A stretch of DNA of 11,189 nt from the NCBI GenBank assembly GCA_934196125.1, contig CAKPVT010000046.1, positions 1 through 11,189 of the forward strand, given 5' to 3'. The notes under the pieces were generated by a model that was given only the letters and a program-made list of their open reading frames with translations, was not told the DNA's origin and made no database searches. The stretch is from an uncultured Streptococcus sp. Its GTDB lineage: Bacteria > Bacillota > Bacilli > Lactobacillales > Streptococcaceae. Positions 6,176 to 11,189 of the stretch are shown here, in pieces. The position numbers and the translations under genes were made by a program. How positions within the stretch are numbered: the stretch's first letter is position 1; each line of letters opens with the position of its first letter.

Positions 6176-6632
6176 ACGTTTAGAATTAATCAAAAAAATT
6201 GTTGCTGAAAATGCTGTTGAGACACAGCATGATTTGCTAAAATTGCTTGAAGCAGAAGGGTTGACATTAACGCAAGCTACTGTTTCACGTGATATGAATG
6301 AAATTGGTATCATCAAAGTACCGTCACCTGAAGGTCCTTATATTTATGGGCTTTCAAAAGATAAAACTAAAAAAGTTGGTCAAGTTTCTGTGCCAATTAA
6401 AAGCACTGTTCTTGCGATTTCGGAAGAAACAGCAGGACTTGAAAACATGATTAATCTTGATGTGCTTCCAGGAAACAGCCGTTTGATTAAACGCTTCTTG
6501 TTGGAAGATTTTAAAGATGTGATTTTCAGCATTATTGCTGACGATGATAGTTTGTTAGTAGTTGCCAAAACAGCTGAAGGAGCAGCAGCAATTCGCCAAG
6601 AAGTGCTTAAATGGATGAAAGACCGTAACTAA
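6162..6632 (+). CDS. ahrC: ArgR/AhrC-family arginine repressor
   Basis: A hexameric transcription factor family controlling arginine synthesis and catabolism; 156 residues. The N-terminal winged helix covers about 3-70, with the recognition segment TQATVSRDMNEIG (37-49). The C-terminal oligomerisation and ligand domain covers about 80-152 (LPGNSRLIKRF, then IFSIIADDDSLLVV). The usual arginine-pocket motif GTIAGDDT reads SIIADDDS here: the Gly residues and first Thr are replaced, although the Asp pair remains. Streptococci carry several ArgR-type paralogues; the one beside recN corresponds to the ahrC locus, which is why I use this symbol (argR is the alternative). It overlaps tlyA by 14 bases, with AAGGA (6149-6153) as ribosome site. 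Confidence 0.9.
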   Translation: MKKSERLELIKKIVAENAVETQHDLLKLLEAEGLTLTQATVSRDMNEIGIIKVPSPEGPYIYGLSKDKTKKVGQVSVPIKSTVLAISEETAGLENMINLDVLPGNSRLIKRFLLEDFKDVIFSIIADDDSLLVVAKTAEGAAAIRQEVLKWMKDRN

Positions 6633-6645
6633 GGGAGGTCACCCA

Positions 6646-8304
6646 ATGCTTTTAGAAATTTCCATTAAAAATTTTGCCATTATCGAAGAAATCTCGCTCA
6701 CTTTTGAAAATGGTATGACGGTTTTGACAGGGGAAACTGGAGCGGGGAAATCGATTATTATTGATGCCATGAACCTCATGTTGGGGGCGCGGGCTAGTCT
6801 TGACGTTATTCGTCACGGGGCTAACAAGGCTGAAATTGAAGGGCTTTTTTCGGTTGGTGAAAATCCTGCGCTCACACAGGTTTTGGAAGAAAATGGCATT
6901 GATGTGACAGAAGAATTGATTATTCGCCGTGACATTCTGCAAAATGGTCGTTCTATCGGTCGTATCAACGGACAAATGGTGAATCTGACAACGTTACGTG
7001 CAGTTGGGCAGTATCTCGTTGATATTCATGGGCAGCATGACCAAGAAGAATTGATGAAGCCCAATATGCACATTCGGATGTTGGATGAATTTGGTAATGA
7101 ACAGTTTACTGATGTCAAAAAACATTATCAAGAGCTTTTTGAAAGCTATCGTCAATTGCGTAAGCGTGTCGTGACCAAGCAAAAAAATGAACAAGACCAT
7201 AAAGCGCGTATTGAAATGCTAGAATTTCAGATAGCAGAGATTGAAGCGGCAGCCTTGAAAGCTGGTGAGGACCAAGTGCTCAACCAAAAACGTGATAAAT
7301 TGCTTAATCATAAAAACATTGCAGATACGTTGACCAATGCTTATGTCATGCTTGATGATGAAGAATTTTCAAGTCTGTCTAATATTCGTTCAGCCATGAA
7401 TGATTTGATGACGCTCGAAGAATTTGATGCTGACTATAAGGAAATGTCAGCCAACGTTTCAGAAGCTTACTATATCTTAGAAGAAGTCACGAAACACCTA
7501 GGTGATGTCATTGATGACCTTGATTTTGATGCGGGAAGTTTGCAACAAATCGAGGTGCGCCTAGAGGTGATTTATAGCATTACACGCAAATACGGCGGTA
7601 ATGTTGATGATGTTTTAGAGTATTATGATAATATCACCAAGGAATACAATCTTTTGACTGGAAATAATGAATCATCTGATGACATGGAAAAAGCCCTTAA
7701 GCGCTTGGAAAAAGAATTGATTGTTGCTGCTGAAGAACTCAGTCAAGAACGTCATGCCTTGGCTAAAGATTTGGAAGCTGAAATCAAGCAAGAATTGGCT
7801 GATTTATATATGGAAAAAGCTGACTTTCAAGTCCAATTCACCAAAGGAAAATTCAATCGTGATGGTAATGAAGGTGTTGAATTTTACATTTCAACAAACC
7901 CTGGCGAAGGCTTCAAACCACTCGTTAAAGTTGCGTCTGGCGGTGAAATTTCTCGCTTGATGTTGGCTATTAAATCGGCATTTTCACGTAAAGAGGACAA
8001 GACAAGTATCGTCTTTGACGAAGTGGATACTGGTGTATCTGGTCGCGTTGCGCAAGCTATTGCTCAAAAAATCTATAAAATCGGAAGTAACGGACAAGTC
8101 TTGGCAATATCGCATTTGCCACAAGTGATTGCTATTGCTGATTATCAGTTCTTTATCGAAAAACGCAGTGATGAAAATACGACTGTTTCAACGGTTCGCT
8201 TGTTGACCGAAGAAGAACGGGTAGAAGAAATCGCTAAAATGCTTGCTGGTAGCAATATTACCGAAATGGCTCGCGAACAAGCTCGCGAACTTTTGAAGAA
8301 ATAA
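6646..8304 (+). CDS. recN: DNA repair protein RecN
   Basis: An SMC-like ATPase that gathers at double-strand breaks and promotes recombination, including during transformation in Gram-positive bacteria. It has 552 residues, full length for the family. Walker A is GETGAGKS (29-36). A Q-loop region DIHGQHDQEEL lies at 126-136. A predicted antiparallel coiled coil spans about 155-380. The ABC signature is ASGGEISRLML (430-440), Walker B and D-loop are IVFDEVDTGVSG (455-466), and the switch segment is AISHLPQV (487-494). A strong ribosome site, AAGGGAGG (6631-6638), lies within the end of ahrC and 13 bases separate the genes. It is the last gene of the operon. No LexA-type operator was identified, since the gene is read from the distant xseA promoter. 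Confidence 0.97.
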   Translation: MLLEISIKNFAIIEEISLTFENGMTVLTGETGAGKSIIIDAMNLMLGARASLDVIRHGANKAEIEGLFSVGENPALTQVLEENGIDVTEELIIRRDILQNGRSIGRINGQMVNLTTLRAVGQYLVDIHGQHDQEELMKPNMHIRMLDEFGNEQFTDVKKHYQELFESYRQLRKRVVTKQKNEQDHKARIEMLEFQIAEIEAAALKAGEDQVLNQKRDKLLNHKNIADTLTNAYVMLDDEEFSSLSNIRSAMNDLMTLEEFDADYKEMSANVSEAYYILEEVTKHLGDVIDDLDFDAGSLQQIEVRLEVIYSITRKYGGNVDDVLEYYDNITKEYNLLTGNNESSDDMEKALKRLEKELIVAAEELSQERHALAKDLEAEIKQELADLYMEKADFQVQFTKGKFNRDGNEGVEFYISTNPGEGFKPLVKVASGGEISRLMLAIKSAFSRKEDKTSIVFDEVDTGVSGRVAQAIAQKIYKIGSNGQVLAISHLPQVIAIADYQFFIEKRSDENTTVSTVRLLTEEERVEEIAKMLAGSNITEMAREQARELLKK

Positions 8305-8308
8305 AATT

Positions 8309-8330
8309 GAAGCCGCAAGGCTTCTTTTTT
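8309..8330 (+). terminator. Intrinsic terminator after recN
   Basis: A perfect 6-bp stem GAAGCC/GGCTTC (8309-8314 with 8319-8324) is closed by a GCAA tetraloop of the stable GNRA class. Six T residues (8325-8330) follow immediately. It starts four bases after the recN stop. Confidence 0.92.
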
Positions 8331-8378
8331 GCGCAATTAGACTTTCTCTGATAAAATATCCCCTAAGTTTTAAAAATT

Positions 8379-8387
8379 TGGTATAAT
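8379..8387 (+). promoter_or_regulatory. Extended -10 promoter of the degV-SGNH-ypmS operon
   Basis: TGGTATAAT (8379-8387) is a full extended -10 element with a perfect TATAAT. No convincing -35 hexamer lies 16-18 bases upstream (TCCCCT at 8359-8364). Transcription would begin near 8394, leaving about 47 untranslated bases before the gene at 8441. Confidence 0.65.
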
Positions 8388-8440
8388 TAATGTTAGAATA
8401 AAATTTAGATACAAGTATTGAAAGTATGATAGGATAGAAA

Positions 8441-9277
8441 ATGAGTAAAATTAAAATTGTTACGGATTCCTCTTTAACTATTGAACCTGAATTAGTTGAA
8501 AAATATGATATTACTGTTATCCCGTTATCGGTCATGATTGATGGTGTCGTGTATTCAGATAGTGATTTGAAAGAAGAAGGAAAATTCCTTAACATGATGC
8601 GAAACAGTAAGGAATTGCCAAAAACAAGTCAGCCGCCAGTAGGTGTTTTTGCAGAAGTTTATGAAAACTTGATGAAAAATGGTGCTGAGCATATTGTTTC
8701 CATTCATATCGCACATACACTTTCAGGGACAGTTGAAGCAGCACGTCAAGGGGCTAATCTAGCAGGTGCTGACGTTACTGTTATTGACTCGACCTTTACA
8801 GATCAATGTCAAAAATTCCAAGTTGTTCAAGCTGCAAAATTGGCTCAAGAAGGTGGTAGCTTAGAAGAAGTTATTGCTAAAGTTGAAGAAGTTTGTCAAA
8901 AGTCTGAACTTTATATTGGTGTGTCAACACTTGAAAACTTGGTAAAAGGTGGACGTATCGGACGTGTGACTGGTCTTATTAGCTCACTCCTTAACATTAA
9001 AGTTGTTATGGAAATGGTTGATTGTGAATTAAATCCAATTATTAAAGGACGTGGTCTAAAAACGTTCAATAAGTGGCTAGACAATTTTATTGAATATGCT
9101 AAAGGTAAAAAAGTAGCAGAAATCGGTATTTCTTACTGTGGTACGGCTGATATGGCAAATGGATTTAAGGAAAAGTTACAAGTGTTAGGAGCTCCGATTG
9201 CTGTTCTTGAAACAGGTTCAATTATCCAAACACATACTGGTGAAAACGCCTTTGCAGTAATGGTACGTTATGAGTAA
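8441..9277 (+). CDS. DegV family protein, FakB-like fatty-acid-binding protein
   Basis: DegV/FakB proteins bind a fatty acid in the cytosol and present it to the FakA kinase, so that exogenous or recycled fatty acids enter phospholipid synthesis. It has 278 residues, the normal length. Family motifs are IVTDSS (6-11), the TSQPP loop (62-66), HTLSGT (92-97), VIDS (114-117) and LVKGGRIGR (168-176). The ligand-contact positions seem conserved: Thr62 and Ser95 for the carboxylate, Arg204 and His265 (THTGENAF). Several DegV paralogues with different acyl preferences exist in streptococci, and which one this is cannot be told by eye. Start ATG 8441 follows AGGA (8431-8434). The last 8 bases overlap the SGNH hydrolase gene. 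Confidence 0.92.
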   Translation: MSKIKIVTDSSLTIEPELVEKYDITVIPLSVMIDGVVYSDSDLKEEGKFLNMMRNSKELPKTSQPPVGVFAEVYENLMKNGAEHIVSIHIAHTLSGTVEAARQGANLAGADVTVIDSTFTDQCQKFQVVQAAKLAQEGGSLEEVIAKVEEVCQKSELYIGVSTLENLVKGGRIGRVTGLISSLLNIKVVMEMVDCELNPIIKGRGLKTFNKWLDNFIEYAKGKKVAEIGISYCGTADMANGFKEKLQVLGAPIAVLETGSIIQTHTGENAFAVMVRYE

Positions 9278-10118
9278 GAAAAAGAAGATTTTAACTGGGT
9301 TTGCTTTCTTTTTAGTAAGCCTTCTTCTGTTTATTGTTATTTTTAGTGTGCTGATTCCAAAATCTGATACAGAGCTAACAAAGGAAGATTTTTTGGCGCA
9401 AGAAGCGACACCGTTTAATTATGTGGCGATTGGTGATTCGTTGACGGAAGGGGTCGGTGACACTACTAGCCAAGGTGGTTTTGTTCCCTTACTAGCGCAG
9501 AGTTTAACGGATACCTATGATTATCAAGTTACCGATAGTAATTACGGTGTTTCTGGAAATACCAGCAAGCAAATCTTGCAGCGGATGCAAGAAAAGACAG
9601 ACATTCAAAAATCGCTGGCTAAGGCAGATATGATGACCTTAACCGTTGGTGGAAATGATGTCATGGCGGTTATTCGAAAGAATTTAACGAGTTTATCTGT
9701 GTCATCTTTTACCAAACCTGCCAAATTTTATCAGAAACGCTTGCGTCAGATTATTGAATTAGCGCGTGCAGAGAATGAAGATTTGCCGATTTATATTTTG
9801 GGTATTTACAATCCGTTTTACCTCAATTTCCCTGATATGACGGAAATGCAAGAAATCGTTGATAATTGGAATGACGCTACTGAAAGTGTCACCGAAGAGT
9901 ATGATAATGTCTATTTTGTGCCTATCAACGATGAGTTATATAAGGGAATTAATGGTGAAGAAGGAATTGTTTCAACTTCTGGTGACCAGACAACCGTGAT
10001 TAACGATGCACTTTTTAGTGGTGACCATTTTCACCCAAATAATATTGGTTACCAAATCATGTCAGATGTAACAATGGAGAAAATCAGTGAAACTAAAGAA
10101 GAATGGAAAGAAAATTAA
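9270..10118 (+). CDS. Membrane-anchored SGNH/GDSL hydrolase (YpmR-like lipase/esterase family)
   Basis: A 282-residue serine hydrolase of the SGNH superfamily. Residues 1-6 are basic (SKKKK) and about 8-29 form one hydrophobic helix, read as a signal anchor with the catalytic domain outside. Block I is GDSLTEG (55-61, nucleophile Ser57), block II Gly96 in SGNTS, block III GGND (127-130, Asn129), and block V DHFHPN (252-257, Asp252 and His255), so all catalytic blocks are intact. The substrate is unknown; lipid, acylated glycan or wall-polymer esters are typical for the superfamily. There is no clear ribosome site before the ATG, which sits inside the last codons of the DegV gene, so translation is probably coupled. 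B. subtilis YpmR, next to YpmS, is the nearest family match by organisation. Confidence 0.9.
   Translation: MSKKKKILTGFAFFLVSLLLFIVIFSVLIPKSDTELTKEDFLAQEATPFNYVAIGDSLTEGVGDTTSQGGFVPLLAQSLTDTYDYQVTDSNYGVSGNTSKQILQRMQEKTDIQKSLAKADMMTLTVGGNDVMAVIRKNLTSLSVSSFTKPAKFYQKRLRQIIELARAENEDLPIYILGIYNPFYLNFPDMTEMQEIVDNWNDATESVTEEYDNVYFVPINDELYKGINGEEGIVSTSGDQTTVINDALFSGDHFHPNNIGYQIMSDVTMEKISETKEEWKEN
10076..10089 (+). promoter_or_regulatory. Ribosome binding site deciding the GTG start of the YpmS-like gene
   Basis: GGAG (10076-10079) lies inside the SGNH hydrolase coding region, seven bases before GTG at 10087. There is no in-frame ATG nearby, and the reading from GTG gives a basic N-terminus ahead of the membrane helix. 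This is the best-supported start. Confidence 0.7.
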
Positions 10119-10689
10119 TTGGTGGAAATGGGGATTTCTCCTCATTTTAGCTATAAATATTGCGTTTGTTGGCGTTGTTGCTAGTCGTTTGATTCAAGTG
10201 CGGGAACCAGCGGCTGAGAACGTTAGTTCTAAACAAACGGATAGTGTTAAGGTTGGAACTTTTTCAACAAATCGTGACCAATTAAACGAAACTGTTGCTG
10301 CTTATTTGGAAGATTATCAGACAGACCAGATGTCTTATACCGTCTATGCCACATCATCAGCGATTATGTTTGAAGGGACATACACACTTTTAGGCTATGA
10401 AGTGCCTCTTTATATTTATTTTCAACCTAGCCGTCTTGATTCTGGGGCAGTTCAGCTAAAAATTACATCATTTTCAGTTGGCACACTTTCCTTGCCTGAA
10501 TCAGAGGTTTTGAAATACATTAAATCAAGTTATAAATTGCCAAGTTTTGTCGAAGTTTTGCCAGACGAGTCAGCGATCAATATTAATATTCAAAATCTGG
10601 AGAACGATGCAGACATTTATTTGGAAGCGACAACTATCGATCTTGTCGGAGACCAATTTAACTTTGATATTTACAAGAAAAGCGACTAA
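10087..10689 (+). CDS. YpmS family (DUF2140) membrane-anchored protein
   Basis: A 200-residue protein of the YpmS family, whose biochemical function is not known to me. The N-terminus is basic (MKLKKNGKK). About 12-34 is one transmembrane helix with a WWKW lip, and the remaining 165 or so residues lie outside the cell. That part alternates short hydrophobic stretches, suggesting beta structure, with family-like segments GTYTLLGYEVPLYIYFQP, SFSVGTLSLPESEVLKYI and YKLPSFVEVLP. There are no catalytic motifs and no cysteines. It starts with GTG and overlaps the hydrolase gene by 32 bases, so the two are very likely made together and may act as partners at the membrane surface. The fold could be lipid-binding, but this is speculation. 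Confidence 0.85.
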   Translation: MKLKKNGKKINWWKWGFLLILAINIAFVGVVASRLIQVREPAAENVSSKQTDSVKVGTFSTNRDQLNETVAAYLEDYQTDQMSYTVYATSSAIMFEGTYTLLGYEVPLYIYFQPSRLDSGAVQLKITSFSVGTLSLPESEVLKYIKSSYKLPSFVEVLPDESAININIQNLENDADIYLEATTIDLVGDQFNFDIYKKSD

Positions 10690-10704
10690 AAAAACGTTTA
10701 AAAC

Positions 10705-10733
10705 TTGACTTAAAAAGTATTTTTTGGTATCAT
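10705..10733 (+). promoter_or_regulatory. Strong promoter of hup
   Basis: TTGACT (10705-10710, 5/6) and TATCAT (10728-10733, 5/6) are separated by exactly 17 bases, with an additional extended -10 TGG at 10725-10727. The spacer contains A- and T-tracts (AAAAAGTATTTTTT) that may bend the DNA. This fits a highly expressed gene. Transcription would start near 10740. Confidence 0.85.
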
Positions 10734-10783
10734 AGAATATGTTAGGTTATTAACACTTATAAAATAATTGGAGGATTTGTTAA

Positions 10784-11059
10784 ATGGCTAACAAACAAGA
10801 TTTAATCGCTAAAGTTGCAGAAGCAACTGAGCTTACTAAAAAAGATTCAGCAGCAGCTGTAGATGCAGTATTCTCAGCAATCGAAAGCTTCCTTTCTGAA
10901 GGCGAAAAAGTTCAATTAATCGGTTTTGGGAACTTTGAAGTTCGCGAACGCGCAGCTCGTAAAGGTCGTAACCCACAAACTGGTGAAGAAATTAAAATTG
11001 CAGCTTCAAAAGTACCTGCATTCAAAGCTGGTAAAGCACTTAAAGACGCTGTAAAATAA
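10784..11059 (+). CDS. hup: DNA-binding protein HU
   Basis: The 91-residue histone-like nucleoid protein, which bends DNA as a homodimer. In streptococci it is usually the only HU. The helical dimerisation half is 1-43 and the beta-saddle and arm 44-91. The HU/IHF signature runs from GFGNF (47-51) through RERAARKGRNPQTG, with intercalating Pro64. The ending AFKAGKALKDAVK is typical. Its ribosome site GGAGGA (10770-10775) lies eight bases before ATG and is one of the best in the window. It has its own promoter and so is a separate unit from the ypmS operon. Confidence 0.98.
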   Translation: MANKQDLIAKVAEATELTKKDSAAAVDAVFSAIESFLSEGEKVQLIGFGNFEVRERAARKGRNPQTGEEIKIAASKVPAFKAGKALKDAVK

Positions 11060-11062
11060 TTA

Positions 11063-11126
11063 AGTAGAAAAGAACTTTGTCGTATCAACGTTTGTTTAGT
11101 CCGACAAGGCTCTTTTCTACTATTTG
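11063..11126 (+). terminator. Long hairpin after hup, probable terminator
   Basis: A 20-bp stem pairs 11063-11082 with 11102-11121 (AGTAGAAAAGA against TCTTTTCTACT, TTGTCG against CGACAA), with one A-C mismatch and one G-U pair and a 19-nt loop. The following U-run is weak (ATTTGTC), but the right arm itself contains CTTTTCT. It starts three bases after the hup stop. Confidence 0.72.
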
Positions 11127-11189
11127 TCAAGTATATCAATGCTTGGAAGATAAATTATTTTTGAGCAAGTGTTCATCAATAGGAAATTT

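Noticed and set aside
6652..6975. 107-codon reverse-strand open frame inside recN
   Set aside because: It is opposite the Walker A region of recN, where the coding sequence is strongly conserved, and shows no family features or upstream signals.
8269..8290. Exact repeat GCTCGCGAAC twice near the recN end, as a DNA uptake or recombination signal
   Set aside because: It encodes the helical residues AREQAREL and the two copies are 12 bases apart, in frame; chance codon repetition explains it.
8188..8595. 135-codon reverse-strand open frame across the recN end and the degV start
   Set aside because: It runs through the recN terminator and the degV promoter, has no ribosome site and no recognisable protein pattern, and lies opposite two clear genes.
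10940..10949. GTTCGCGAAC palindrome in hup as an operator
   Set aside because: It lies within the conserved FEVRERA coding segment, and each codon is a common choice for that residue.
11127..11189. Promoter or gene start at the window end (TTGTCA near 11124, AGGA near 11181)
   Set aside because: No -10 hexamer is found at suitable spacing and no start codon follows within the window, so nothing can be supported.

Overview
The window comes from a low-GC Gram-positive bacterium, almost certainly a Streptococcus. The clues are an EndA-type DNA-entry nuclease, an LPXTG-anchored surface protein, an ahrC-type regulator next to recN, and a streptococcal-type HU protein. The xseA-to-recN cluster also lacks dxs, which fits a mevalonate-pathway lactic acid bacterium. 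A member of the bovis/equinus group is plausible, but the species cannot be fixed by reading alone. Every gene lies on the + strand.

Region 1 (1-1706): the 3' part of a secreted internalin-like leucine-rich-repeat (LRR) adhesin whose 5' end lies before the window. It has a signal-peptide tail, a duplicated 40-residue segment, an LRR array, a Big_3-like Ig domain, a Pro/Glu-rich wall spacer and an LPATG sortase signal. A strong intrinsic terminator follows. Its arginine codons differ from those of the rest of the window.

Region 2 (1707-2955): a single-gene unit for a membrane-anchored EndA-family nuclease with its own candidate promoter. It ends in a long compound hairpin. A gene-free stretch of about 280 bases follows and contains an extended -10 promoter for the next operon.

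Region 3 (2956-8330): a tightly packed operon xseA-xseB-ispA-tlyA-argR/ahrC-recN. Each junction overlaps by 1-14 bases or is separated by 13 bases. The cluster joins DNA processing (exonuclease VII, RecN), isoprenoid chain synthesis (IspA), rRNA methylation (TlyA) and an arginine-type regulator. It closes with a compact GCAA-loop terminator.

Region 4 (8331-10689): a second operon of overlapping genes, encoding a DegV/FakB-like fatty-acid-binding protein, a membrane-anchored SGNH/GDSL hydrolase (YpmR-like) and a membrane-anchored YpmS-family protein that begins with GTG. The arrangement suggests an envelope-lipid module of unknown detailed function. It is the most interesting functional lead here.

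Region 5 (10690-11189): hup, encoding HU, behind a near-consensus promoter and followed by a long hairpin. The last 60 or so bases hold no recognisable gene. No rRNA, tRNA, CRISPR array, insertion sequence or prophage gene was seen.
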